NCBI GenBank assembly: GCA_017962545.1
Contig: JAGCVD010000016.1
Location: forward strand, 1 to 32,628
Direction of reading: 5' to 3'
From: Bacteroidales bacterium
GTDB taxonomy: Bacteria > Bacteroidota > Bacteroidia > Bacteroidales > P3
Length of the DNA: 32,628 nt
Below, in pieces: positions 8,167 through 16,011 of this stretch. Position 1 is the first letter of the stretch. Every line of letters begins with the position of its first letter. The notes beneath the pieces are model-generated. The model made no database searches. It was given only the letters and a program-made list of their open reading frames with translations, and had not been told where the DNA came from. The translations under genes were made by a program, and so were the position numbers.

Positions 8167-8174
8167 TATCTTTG
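8167..8174 (+). promoter_or_regulatory. -7 element of the DAHP synthase gene
   Basis: TATCTTTG followed by C matches the Bacteroidetes -7 box and lies 24 bases before the start codon at 8199. I see no convincing TTTG at the matching upstream spacing. The rest of 8002-8198, between the divergent lipoprotein and DAHP synthase genes, shows no gene and no clear minus-strand promoter. Confidence 0.65.
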
Positions 8175-8198
8175 CAGCCGATTTCAGTCGACAGAATC

Positions 8199-9227
8199 AT
8201 GGAGAAAACAATCATAGCAGGCCCTTGCAGCGTGGAGAGTCGCGAGCAGTTGCGCGAAGTGACGGCGGCGCTGTCGCGGATGCCACAGGTGACGATGATA
8301 CGTGCCGGCGTGTGGAAGCCGCGCACGCGGCCGGGGGCCTTCGAGGGCCTCGGCGAGCCGGCGTTGCGATGGATACAGGAACTTGCGAAAGAATTCGGCG
8401 TACGCTATTGCTGCGAGGTGGCGCGTCCGGAGCATGTGGCGTTGTGCCAGCACTACGGCATCGACACCGTGTGGCTGGGCGCACGCACTACGGGCAACCC
8501 CTTCATGGTCGAGGAGCTGTGCCAGGCCCTGCGGGGCAGCAAGATGGCGGTGTTGGCGAAGAACCCCACGAGCCCCGACGTGCGGCTGTGGCTCGGCGCC
8601 ATCGAGCGCCTGCGTGCCGCCGGCATCGACGACATCACCGCCGTGCACCGCGGCTTCGCGATGTACCACAACCAGGGCTACCGCAACGCGCCGTTGTGGG
8701 AGGTGGCCCTCGAGCTGCGGCGCGAGATGCCCGAAATCCCCATCCTCTGCGACCCCAGCCACATCGGCGGACGTGCCGAACTGGTGGCGCCATTGGCGCA
8801 GGCAGCTATGCAACTCGACTACGACGGCCTGATGGTCGAGGTGCATCCCCACCCCGAAGCCGCCCTGACCGACACAAAGCAACAGATAGACCCCGCCGCG
8901 CTGGCAGCGCTGCTGTCCGTCATCCGCGACAGCGCCACCTCGCAGCCCGCCGGGAGCGACCAGCATCTTGCGCCCTTGCGCGAAGAGATAGACACCGTCG
9001 ACCACGAGATGCTCACGCTGCTGGCACGCCGCATGGAGCTGTCGCGCCAGATAGCCGCCGTCAAGCATGAGCAGGGCATGGCCGTCTACCAATCGAAGCG
9101 CTGGGAGGCCGTGATGAACGACCGTCTGCGGCTGGCCCACGAGATGGGGCTCGACGAGAATTTTACCAAGGAGCTGCTGGAGAAGATACATGCCGAGAGC
9201 GTCCGCGTGCAATTAGAGACCCACTAA
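8199..9227 (+). CDS. Bifunctional DAHP synthase (type I beta) / chorismate mutase
   Basis: The 342-residue product joins two shikimate-pathway activities. Residues 1-~250 carry AGPCSVES, RAGVWKPRTRPGAFEG, WLGARTTGNPF, KNPTSPD and CDPSHIGG, typical of the KDO8P-like 3-deoxy-7-phosphoheptulonate synthases that condense phosphoenolpyruvate with erythrose 4-phosphate. Residues ~262-342 are an all-helical AroQ chorismate mutase (LREEIDTVDHEMLTLLARRM). In this fusion type the mutase domain often serves as the feedback sensor for prephenate. The frame is open back to 8031, but MEKTIIAGPCS at 8199 is the family start and follows a -7 promoter box. The downstream hydrolase begins 10 bases after its stop. 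Confidence 0.95.
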   Translation: MEKTIIAGPCSVESREQLREVTAALSRMPQVTMIRAGVWKPRTRPGAFEGLGEPALRWIQELAKEFGVRYCCEVARPEHVALCQHYGIDTVWLGARTTGNPFMVEELCQALRGSKMAVLAKNPTSPDVRLWLGAIERLRAAGIDDITAVHRGFAMYHNQGYRNAPLWEVALELRREMPEIPILCDPSHIGGRAELVAPLAQAAMQLDYDGLMVEVHPHPEAALTDTKQQIDPAALAALLSVIRDSATSQPAGSDQHLAPLREEIDTVDHEMLTLLARRMELSRQIAAVKHEQGMAVYQSKRWEAVMNDRLRLAHEMGLDENFTKELLEKIHAESVRVQLETH

Positions 9228-9237
9228 CTCTTCCCTT

Positions 9238-9810
9238 ATGAGAAAGACCGCGCCAATCCTCCTGTTGTTGCTTGCCTGCGGCCTCCTGCAGGCACAGCCG
9301 CTCCCCAAGTTGCAGAGCGGCGACCTGCTGTTCGTCAGCGACACCAGCGGCATGGGACAGGCGGTGAAAGCCACCACGGGACACTACACCCATGTGGCAA
9401 TGGTGGAGCGTGTGGGCGACAGCCTCTTCATCATTGACGCCACACAACGACGCGGCGTAGCGCGGAGGCCTATAGAGAAAACCTTTGCCGGCAAAATGCC
9501 TATGGACGTCTATCGTCTCATGGTACCTTTTGATACCACCGCCGTTCTCGTCCGCGCTCACGCGCTCTTGGGGAAGCCTTACGACAATGCCTTCCTGCCC
9601 GACAACGACGCCTACTATTGCTCCGAACTCATCCAGGCGGTGTTCGACAGCTTCTTCCCGTCGGCGCCGATGAACTGGCGAGACAAGGAGGGCCGCCTGC
9701 CCGAATACTGGAAAAAACATTTCGAGGAACTCGGTATGCCTGTGCCCGAAGGGGTGCCGGGAACCAATCCTACCGATATGTCACGGTCGCCGCTGCTGCG
9801 GAAACTATAA
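9238..9810 (+). CDS. Secreted permuted-papain (YiiX/YebB-like, NlpC/P60 superfamily) cysteine hydrolase
   Basis: The 190-residue product has a signal peptide (residues 1-20, ending LLQAQ). The catalytic layout is permuted: the histidine comes first in TTGHYTHVAMV (about residue 59) and the cysteine later in YYCSELI (about residue 128). This is typical of YiiX/YebB-like hydrolases, which may cut peptide, amide or ester bonds in cell-envelope material. It lies 10 bases after the DAHP synthase gene, so it is probably cotranscribed, but a pathway link is not evident. A terminator follows at once. Confidence 0.88.
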   Translation: MRKTAPILLLLLACGLLQAQPLPKLQSGDLLFVSDTSGMGQAVKATTGHYTHVAMVERVGDSLFIIDATQRRGVARRPIEKTFAGKMPMDVYRLMVPFDTTAVLVRAHALLGKPYDNAFLPDNDAYYCSELIQAVFDSFFPSAPMNWRDKEGRLPEYWKKHFEELGMPVPEGVPGTNPTDMSRSPLLRKL

Positions 9811-9845
9811 AAAGAAACCTCCCAGATTTGGGAGGTTTCTTTTTT
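9811..9845. terminator. Bidirectional intrinsic terminator
   Basis: An 11-base perfect stem (AGAAACCTCCC at 9813-9823 with its complement at 9830-9840) and a 6-base loop are followed by a T run on the plus strand and an A run on the left that serves the minus strand. It separates the convergent hydrolase and kinase/deaminase genes. Confidence 0.92.
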
Positions 9846-10872
9846 ACTGGTTGGCGTACTGCTGCACTTCGTCGTGGAAGAACTCGAGCTGGATGCCGGC
9901 CTGGCGGAAGAGTTCCTCGCTCTCGGCGCCAGCGTGGTATTTGCGCTCGCAGACGACGCGCTTGATGCCGCAGTTGATGATGAGCATGGCGCAAGTGCGG
10001 CAGGGGGTCATGCGGCAGTAGAGCGTGGCACCGTCGAGGGCGATGCCGCGACGGGCGGCCTGACAGATAGCGTTCTGCTCGGCATGCACGGTGCGCACAC
10101 AGTGGTTCGAGATATGGCCGTCGGCATCGATGGTCTGACGGAAGAGGTGACCCACCTCGTCGCAGTGCGGCAGGCCGGCGGGCGAGCCGACATAGCCCGT
10201 CACCAGCAACTGCTTGTCCTTGACGATGACGCAGCCCGAGCGGCCGCGGTCGCAGGTGGCGCGGCGAGCGGCGGCGTTGGCCAGCTCCATGAAATACTCG
10301 TCCCAGCTGGGGCGGTGGTAGGTGATCTGCTGCAGCACCTCCTCCACCTGCTTGTGCAAGTCCTCGATGGTGCCGCCGTTGTCGAAGCGGAAGTCAGCCT
10401 GGCTGATGCAGACGCCGAGGTTCTGCTTGTTGGGGTCGGTATTGTTCATCTCGCGCTGCTCGTTGGCGAGGAAGGTCTCGTAGTCGATATGGTCGGTCTC
10501 GCTGCCTCGCAGCACGGCGCGCTCGTAGCGCACCTTGGGGTCGGCGTCGACGGCGAAGAGGTAGAAATTGGGCTTGCCACGCAGCGCCGCCACCTCGCCG
10601 GGGGTGCGCACACTCTCGATGATGCAGTTGCATCCCGAGGCGGAAGCCTTCTCGTAGAGCTGCTCCACAATCCACGACGGCGAGTGCTGGGCGCGGAGGT
10701 CGTTGCCCACAGCCGTCATGCTGTCGCGGTTCACCTCCAGGCCGCGGCGATTGATTTCCTCGATGAGGAAAGCGCGCACGGAGTAGTGCACAAAGCCGCG
10801 CTTCTGCACCAGGTAGTCGACGATGGTGCCCTTGCCGGCGCCCAAAGTTCCTGTGATTCCTATTGTAATCAT
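9844..10872 (-). CDS. P-loop (deoxy)nucleotide kinase-like domain fused to dCMP deaminase
   Basis: The 342-residue product has a Walker A motif GTLGAGKGT (residues 8-16) in a domain like dephospho-CoA or nucleoside monophosphate kinases (residues 1-~185). A dCMP/cytidylate deaminase domain follows, with the zinc site HAEQN (His263, Glu265) and PCRTC (Cys291, Cys294). The C-terminal half should convert dCMP to dUMP for dTTP synthesis. The N-terminal half may phosphorylate or sense a nucleotide. Most bacterial dCMP deaminases are ~150-residue single domains; yeast Dcd1 also carries an N-terminal P-loop-like region, from memory. It follows purE on the same strand after a 40-base gap holding 7-base repeats. 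Confidence 0.85.
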   Translation of the reverse strand: MITIGITGTLGAGKGTIVDYLVQKRGFVHYSVRAFLIEEINRRGLEVNRDSMTAVGNDLRAQHSPSWIVEQLYEKASASGCNCIIESVRTPGEVAALRGKPNFYLFAVDADPKVRYERAVLRGSETDHIDYETFLANEQREMNNTDPNKQNLGVCISQADFRFDNGGTIEDLHKQVEEVLQQITYHRPSWDEYFMELANAAARRATCDRGRSGCVIVKDKQLLVTGYVGSPAGLPHCDEVGHLFRQTIDADGHISNHCVRTVHAEQNAICQAARRGIALDGATLYCRMTPCRTCAMLIINCGIKRVVCERKYHAGAESEELFRQAGIQLEFFHDEVQQYANQ

Positions 10873-10876
10873 TACG

Positions 10877-10904
10877 GTTTACAGTTTAAGGTTTAGGGTT
10901 TAAA
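10877..10904. repeat. 7-base repeat between purE and the deaminase gene
   Basis: Four heptamers in perfect register, all starting GTTTA on the plus strand (ACA, AAG, AGG and AAA-type ends). They begin 4 bases upstream of the deaminase start codon, so in the minus-strand transcript they lie just before translation starts. Confidence 0.8.
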
Positions 10905-10912
10905 GGTGCAGG

Positions 10913-11419
10913 TTAGCATTTAAACTTGTACTGCAGCTGGGCCAGTTCTTCGTTGGCTTTGACGATTTTCTTCTTGAGGCCGGCCTTGTAGGCGACGAGT
11001 TTCTGCATCATGGCTTCGTCGCCGAGGGCGAGCATCTGCATGGCCAGGATGGCGGCGTTCTGTGCACCGTTGATGGCCACGGTGGCCACGGGGATTCCCG
11101 GAGGCATCTGGAGGATGGCGAGGGTGGCGTCGAGGCCCTCGAGGCAGGAGCCCTTGATGGGCACCCCGATGACGGGCAGCGGCGTCTCGGCGGCGATGAC
11201 TCCCGGCAGGGCGGCGGCCATGCCGGCGCCGGCAATGATGACCTTGATGCCACGTCCGGCGGCGTTGCGGGCGAAGTCGGAGACCTCGGCAGGTGTACGG
11301 TGGGCGGAGAGGGCGTTGACCTCGAAAGGTATCTCCATCTCATCGAAGAACTGACAGGCCTTCTCCATGACCGGCAGGTCGGAGGTGGAGCCCATGATAA
11401 TGCTGACGATAGGATTCAT
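10913..11419 (-). CDS. purE: N5-carboxyaminoimidazole ribonucleotide mutase PurE
   Basis: The 168-residue product is the class I PurE that moves the carboxylate of N5-CAIR to give CAIR in purine synthesis. GSTSDLPVM near residue 10, LSAHRTPAEV near residue 38 and the glycine/alanine-rich GAGMAAALPGVIA follow the family pattern, and the length is normal. It lies upstream of the kinase/deaminase fusion on the same strand, so purine and pyrimidine nucleotide genes may be cotranscribed. No purK is present here. Confidence 0.97.
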   Translation of the reverse strand: MNPIVSIIMGSTSDLPVMEKACQFFDEMEIPFEVNALSAHRTPAEVSDFARNAAGRGIKVIIAGAGMAAALPGVIAAETPLPVIGVPIKGSCLEGLDATLAILQMPPGIPVATVAINGAQNAAILAMQMLALGDEAMMQKLVAYKAGLKKKIVKANEELAQLQYKFKC

Positions 11420-11425
11420 GTTCTT

Positions 11426-11453
11426 ATTTCTAATTTATGATTTCTAATTTCTA
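11426..11453. repeat. 7-base repeat upstream of purE
   Basis: Four heptamers in register (ATTTCTA, ATTTATG, ATTTCTA, ATTTCTA on the plus strand) start 6 bases upstream of the purE start codon. No promoter box was found in 11454-11531 for either divergent gene. Confidence 0.8.
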
Positions 11454-11531
11454 AGTTGTTATACAACGCGGTGGCAACGGTTTTATTGTGTAAAAGACAA
11501 TAATTCCATTGACGGCGCCGTTATTAGCAAT

Positions 11532-12419
11532 ATGAAACGACTGCTCATAGTGATGGCTTTATGCTGTGCGGGCGCATCAGTGCGCGCCCAGCAGGGCGTC
11601 CTGCTCATCAGCGAGCTGCTCTACCAGCCTCTCAGCGGCGAGGCGGAATACGTGGAGCTGTACAATGCCGGCAATACGCCGCTGGAGCTTGCCGACTACC
11701 ACATTGTGCGCTGGGTGGGCGACTCGCTGGGACGTCACTACGTGCTGCCACAACATACTGTGGCGCCGCACGACTATGTAGCGCTTACCAAGGATGCCGC
11801 TTCGGTCACAGCCAACTACACCCTACAATATCTGAACAACTTGGTCGAGTGTACCCTGCCGACCTATCCCAACAGCGGAGGCAGCGTCATCCTGGCTTCG
11901 GCCGACAGTCTTATTATAGACCGTTTCGACTATACCCCCTCGATGCACAGCCGCCTGCTGCGCAACAAAGCCGGCGTAAGCCTTGAGCGCCGCAGCTTCG
12001 AGCGTCCCACCAACGAAGCCTCTAACTGGTTCTCCGCCGCCTCGACAGCGGGCTACGGCACGCCGGGCTATGCCAACTCACAGAGCACGGAACAGCTTGT
12101 TGAGGAGAACAGCTTCGAGTTCAGCTCGGCACTCCTCTCGCCCGACGGCGATGGCTACCAAGATGAACTGGAGATAAACTACCAACTGGAAGCTGGCGAC
12201 TTGGTGGCACGCGCCGAGGTCTACAACACCCATGGCCTCATGGTGCGCCGCTTGCTGAACAACGCCCTGCTGGGCACTGCAGGCATCCTCCGCTGGGATG
12301 CGCTGGGAGAGAACGGGCAGCCGTTACCCGAGGGGCAATACATTGTAAGGATTATCATCTACGACACCGCCGGCACACGTCAGACCCTCCGCCGCAACGT
12401 CGCGTTGGTCACACGCTGA
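11532..12419 (+). CDS. Secreted lamin-tail-domain protein
   Basis: The 295-residue product has a signal peptide (residues 1-20, VRAQQ). Residues ~22-150 fit a lamin tail domain: LLISELLYQPLSGEAEYVEL, NAGNTPLELADYHI and the later SGGSVILASADSLIIDRFDY are typical of extracellular bacterial LTD proteins. The C-terminal ~90 residues (SPDGDGYQDELEINYQL, then WDALGENGQPLPEGQYIVRI) resemble the FlgD-type Ig-like fold often found in gliding or cell-surface proteins. No clear type IX sorting tail follows. Function is unknown, and surface adhesion or structural binding is an inference. It stands alone between divergent purE and the convergent dehydratase gene. Confidence 0.82.
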   Translation: MKRLLIVMALCCAGASVRAQQGVLLISELLYQPLSGEAEYVELYNAGNTPLELADYHIVRWVGDSLGRHYVLPQHTVAPHDYVALTKDAASVTANYTLQYLNNLVECTLPTYPNSGGSVILASADSLIIDRFDYTPSMHSRLLRNKAGVSLERRSFERPTNEASNWFSAASTAGYGTPGYANSQSTEQLVEENSFEFSSALLSPDGDGYQDELEINYQLEAGDLVARAEVYNTHGLMVRRLLNNALLGTAGILRWDALGENGQPLPEGQYIVRIIIYDTAGTRQTLRRNVALVTR

Positions 12420-12435
12420 CACATTGGTGTCAGGC
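12414..12435. terminator. Small hairpin between convergent genes
   Basis: CTGACAC and GTGTCAG (12416-12422 and 12427-12433) form a 7-base stem with a 4-base loop across both stop codons. There is no T run, so its role as a terminator is weakly supported. Confidence 0.4.
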
Positions 12436-14400
12436 GTCCGCATACCTCATTGATTCACTGGTTGTTGAGGGGGGGGTAGCGGGGTCTAACTGACAGTAGA
12501 CCGAGTTGTTAGAGAGGAATTCGGGGACAATGTGCTTCATCTTGGCGACAATCTTCATGTCGTCCATCGTCTCGAGCACCTGCCACAGCTCATTGTATTC
12601 ATTGTCGACATCGTTGATGTCGTAGCGACGCACCTGGGCGTGCATAATCTTGGGGTGGTAGGTGGGGATGGTGTTTTCCTTGGTGGCCAGCAGCTCCTCG
12701 TAGAGTTTCTCGCCCGGACGGAGGCCAATCTCCTTAATCTCGATATTGTGACGTCCCGAGAGCTGTATCATCTTCTTCGCCATGTCGTAAATCTTGACGG
12801 GCTTGCCCATGTCGAAGACAAAGATGTCGCCGCCCTCGCCCATGGCGCCGGCTTCGAGCACCAGGTTGCAGGCCTCGGGGATGGTCATGAAGTAGCGGAT
12901 GATGTCCTTGTGCGTCACCGTCAGGGGCCCGCCGGCAGCCAGCTGCTTCTTGAAGAGCGGGATGACGGATCCATTGGAGCCCAGCACGTTGCCGAAGCGC
13001 GTGGTAACGAAATGGGTCTTGTCAGTGGAACGGCTCTGGATGTATATCTCGGCCATGCGCTTGGTGGCGCCCATGACATTGGTGGGGTTGACGGCCTTGT
13101 CGGTGCTAATCATGACGAACTTTTGCACGCCGTACTTGATAGCCAGGTCGGCCAGGTTGCGGGTGCCGAAGACATTGATATAGACAGCCTCGTAGGGGTT
13201 CTCCTCCATGAACGGCACATGCTTGTAGGCGGCGGCGTGGTACACCAGCTGGGGGTGATACTCCTCGAAGACCTCCTCCATGCGGGCACGGTCCTTGACA
13301 TTGGCGATGACGAAGGCCATCTTGTCGAGCCTGTTGGCATAGGTGTTGCGCAACTCAAACTGGAGGTCGTACATAGGACTTTCGGCCTGGTCGAGCATGA
13401 CCACCATCTTGGGCTGGTACTGCATCAGCTGGCGACATATCTCGCTGCCGATGGAGCCTGCGGCGCCGGTGACAAGCACCACCTTGTCGACCACCTCGCG
13501 GACGATATTGACATTGTCCATCTTGATGGGCTCGCGTCCCAGAAGGTCCTCAATCTTAATCTCCTCAATTTGGTTGGACGAGAAGCTGCCGTTCATCCAG
13601 GTGCTGATGTGGGGCACCGCCTTGACGGTGAGCCCCAGGTCGAGGGCACGGTTGGTGATGGCCTGCTTGTGCATCAGACGGATGGTGGGGATGGCGATAA
13701 TGAGTTGCGATATTTCATTCTTCTCGATGAACTTGGGCACCAGCACGCTGCGCACACGCATCACCGGCACGCCGTTGAGTTGCTGGTTCACCTTCGACAT
13801 ATCGTCGTCGATAAACGCCACCACGTGATACTCCACACGCAGGTCTTGCTGCAAGGCATTGTAAGCGATGATACCTGCGGCGCCGGCGCCATAAATAACC
13901 ACGTTCTGCTCGGGACGGCGGCGGCGGAAGTAATCGTTATAGATGCGCTGCAACATCAGTCGCTCGACAATCATCAGCACCGCCAGCAATAAGTAGAGCA
14001 GGAAGGTCTCGCGGTAGGACAGGAGATAGATGCTGGGGATTATCTGCGGGGTGAACTGATTGTTGAAAAGATTGACACCGACGAAGATGATGCCGGGGAC
14101 GATAGTGGCGACAAGTATCTTCCATATATCGCTCATGCCGGCGTGGCGGATGATGCCGCGGAAAGAGCCTACAGCAAGGAAGAAGATGACCGTCAGCATC
14201 AGCGCGGCGAGGAACTTAATCACCTCGGCACGTATCACGGAATCGGCAATACCATTACTGAAATAGCGGAACGCCTCGGTGATGACGAAGGAGGCGACGA
14301 ACAGCATTACATCGATGATGAAGATAATCCATTGCGACACCGTGGAGTGGCGGTATCTCTTCACCAGATTAAAGGTAAAACGCTTGAACGGGTTTTCCAT
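12430..14400 (-). CDS. Membrane-bound UDP-sugar 4,6-dehydratase (CapD/WbpM/PglF-like)
   Basis: The 656-residue product has four to five N-terminal membrane segments (residues ~25-130) and a first Rossmann-like region (VVIYGAGAAGIIAY near residue 170). The catalytic short-chain dehydrogenase domain follows, with VLVTGAAGSIGSEICRQL near residue 310 and STDKAVNPTNVMGATKRM near residue 425. In this family a Met replaces the usual Tyr of YxxxK, as seen here (NVMGATK). The enzyme would turn UDP-GlcNAc into a 4-keto-6-deoxy sugar for surface polysaccharide. It is the last gene of the wza-wzc-rfbC-rfbD unit, starting 26 bases after the rfbD stop. A degenerate C-terminal tail (residues ~630-656) follows the family core. 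Confidence 0.92.
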   Translation of the reverse strand: MENPFKRFTFNLVKRYRHSTVSQWIIFIIDVMLFVASFVITEAFRYFSNGIADSVIRAEVIKFLAALMLTVIFFLAVGSFRGIIRHAGMSDIWKILVATIVPGIIFVGVNLFNNQFTPQIIPSIYLLSYRETFLLYLLLAVLMIVERLMLQRIYNDYFRRRRPEQNVVIYGAGAAGIIAYNALQQDLRVEYHVVAFIDDDMSKVNQQLNGVPVMRVRSVLVPKFIEKNEISQLIIAIPTIRLMHKQAITNRALDLGLTVKAVPHISTWMNGSFSSNQIEEIKIEDLLGREPIKMDNVNIVREVVDKVVLVTGAAGSIGSEICRQLMQYQPKMVVMLDQAESPMYDLQFELRNTYANRLDKMAFVIANVKDRARMEEVFEEYHPQLVYHAAAYKHVPFMEENPYEAVYINVFGTRNLADLAIKYGVQKFVMISTDKAVNPTNVMGATKRMAEIYIQSRSTDKTHFVTTRFGNVLGSNGSVIPLFKKQLAAGGPLTVTHKDIIRYFMTIPEACNLVLEAGAMGEGGDIFVFDMGKPVKIYDMAKKMIQLSGRHNIEIKEIGLRPGEKLYEELLATKENTIPTYHPKIMHAQVRRYDINDVDNEYNELWQVLETMDDMKIVAKMKHIVPEFLSNNSVYCQLDPATPPSTTSESMRYADA

Positions 14401-14426
14401 ATTCTAAATCTTTTTAGAGTCTTGCA

Positions 14427-15293
14427 TCAATTATCTCGCAGAGCAAGGTTGTTCAAACAACGTTGCAGCGCGTCGGTCCAGTGGGGAATCTCCTGGCGGA
14501 AAGTCTGCTTGAACTTAGTCTTGTCGAGCACAGAGTATGCGGGGCGCTTAACGGGCGACGGGTATTCGTTGCTATGGCATGGCAGTATGCGGCATGCCGT
14601 ATGGCCGCTCAAGCGTGCTATCTCATGGGCAAAGTCGTACCAACTGCAGACGCCCTCGTTGGCGAAATGGTAGAGACCCTCGTGCTGCCGGAAGTCGCCA
14701 CTCTCTATGATGGAGAAGACGGCTTTGGCCAAGTCGCCGGCATAGGTGGGGGTGCCCACCTGGTCGAAGACCACCCGCAGCTCGGGTTTCTCGGCTGTGA
14801 GGCGCAGCATCGTCAACAGGAAGTTCTTGCCATACTCGCTGTACAGCCACGAGGTGCGGAACACCAGGCTCTTGCAGCGCGTGGTGGCCTGCTCGCCAGC
14901 CCACTTGGTACGTCCGTAAGCACCAGTGGGGTTGGCAGGCTCCTGCTCTGTGCAGGGAGTATTATTGGGATTTCCGCCAAAGACATAGTCGGTGGAGAAG
15001 TGCATCAACGTGCCCCCCACCCTGTCCATGGCGTCAGCCATGATGCCTACGGCGTCGGCATTGATGCTCATCGCCGCAGCTTCATCGCTCTCGGCACGGT
15101 CGACATTGGTATAAGCCGCACAATTGACGATGAGGCATACCTCATGTCCATCGACGAAGTCGTTCACCGCCTTGCCACAGGTGATGTCGAGCTCCTCCAC
15201 GTCGGTGAAGAGCCAGTCGTGCTGCGACTGTGGGGCAAGCAAGCGGAAGTGCGTGCCCAGCTGACCTTTGGCGCCTGTGACTAGTATATTCAT
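14427..15293 (-). CDS. rfbD: dTDP-4-dehydrorhamnose reductase RfbD
   Basis: The 288-residue product reduces dTDP-4-dehydro-L-rhamnose to dTDP-L-rhamnose. The N-terminal NAD(P)-binding VTGAKGQLG, the FSTDYVFGG motif, the catalytic YGRTKWAGE (YxxxK) and the DQVGTPTYAGDLA segment are all typical. It follows rfbC in the export operon, with 151 bases of tandem repeat between. rfbA and rfbB are not in the window and must lie elsewhere if the pathway is complete. Confidence 0.95.
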   Translation of the reverse strand: MNILVTGAKGQLGTHFRLLAPQSQHDWLFTDVEELDITCGKAVNDFVDGHEVCLIVNCAAYTNVDRAESDEAAAMSINADAVGIMADAMDRVGGTLMHFSTDYVFGGNPNNTPCTEQEPANPTGAYGRTKWAGEQATTRCKSLVFRTSWLYSEYGKNFLLTMLRLTAEKPELRVVFDQVGTPTYAGDLAKAVFSIIESGDFRQHEGLYHFANEGVCSWYDFAHEIARLSGHTACRILPCHSNEYPSPVKRPAYSVLDKTKFKQTFRQEIPHWTDALQRCLNNLALRDN

Positions 15294-15299
15294 TTCTTT

Positions 15300-15461
15300 C
15301 AGTAGTTAAGGAGACAGTAGTTAAGTAGTTAAGACATTACAAATTTTCATCGTCAGTAGTTAAGGAGACAGTAGTTAAGTAGTTAAGACATTACAAATTT
15401 TCATCGTCAGTAGTTAAGGAGACAGTAGTTAAGTAGTTAAGACATTACAAATTTTCATCGA
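15300..15461. repeat. 54-base tandem repeat, three copies, at the rfbC end
   Basis: Three nearly identical 54-base copies lie in tandem (15300-15353, 15354-15407, 15408-15461). On the minus strand each copy begins with the last codons of rfbC (GATGAAAATTTGTAA) and continues into TTAACTAC octamers, so the duplicated unit includes the real end of the gene. Only the copy nearest rfbC ends the coding frame. The other two are non-coding copies in the rfbC-rfbD gap. Near-perfect identity suggests recent expansion. Confidence 0.92.
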
Positions 15462-16011
15462 CGCTTAGAAAAGGCGTTACAAAATCATTAAAGCGGGGGT
15501 GATGTCTATCTTTCTCAGAGAGCAGCACGGATTCGGCCGGCAGTTGCCAGTCGATGGCCAGCGTGGGGTCGTCCCAGGCGATGGCGCCCTCAGATTCGGG
15601 ATGGTAGAGGTTGTCGCACTTATACTGGAACACCGCCGTCTCGCTCAGCACGGCAAAGCCGTGGGCCATGCCGCGAGGCAGGAAGAGCTGACGGTGGTTG
15701 TCGGCCGAGAGCTCGCAGACGACATGATGCCCGTAGGTGGGGCTGCCACGACGGATGTCGACGGCCACGTCGAGCACACGTCCTTCCACTACACGCACCA
15801 GCTTGGACTGGGCGTAAGGTGGCTTCTGGAAATGCAGGCCGCGCACCACACCGTAGCAAGAGCGCGACTCGTTGTCCTGCACAAAGGTGACATCGGCGAC
15901 AGCCGCGAAATCGCGGGCATTGTAGCTCTCGAAGAAATAGCCACGGGCGTCACCGAACACACGGGGCTCAATGATAACAACCCCCTCTATCTCTGTCTTT
16001 ATGACGTTCAT
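15445..16011 (-). CDS. rfbC: dTDP-4-dehydrorhamnose 3,5-epimerase RfbC
   Basis: The 188-residue product epimerises dTDP-4-keto-6-deoxyglucose at C3 and C5 on the way to dTDP-L-rhamnose. Family motifs are FGDARGYFFESYN, FVQDNESRSCYGVVRGLHFQ, DVAVDIRRGSPTYG and LFLPRGMAHGFAVLS, with the conserved His in GLHFQ as catalytic base. Its start overlaps the wzc stop by four bases (ATGA), so the two are coupled. The last five codons fall within the 54-base tandem repeat. Confidence 0.95.
   Translation of the reverse strand: MNVIKTEIEGVVIIEPRVFGDARGYFFESYNARDFAAVADVTFVQDNESRSCYGVVRGLHFQKPPYAQSKLVRVVEGRVLDVAVDIRRGSPTYGHHVVCELSADNHRQLFLPRGMAHGFAVLSETAVFQYKCDNLYHPESEGAIAWDDPTLAIDWQLPAESVLLSEKDRHHPRFNDFVTPFLSVDENL

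Noticed and set aside
12532-13992. A 486-codon open frame on the plus strand opposite the dehydratase gene
   Set aside because: Antisense shadow of a well-recognised gene, without any family feature.
15300-15461. CRISPR array
   Set aside because: The copies are contiguous with no unique spacers, and they contain the end of rfbC.
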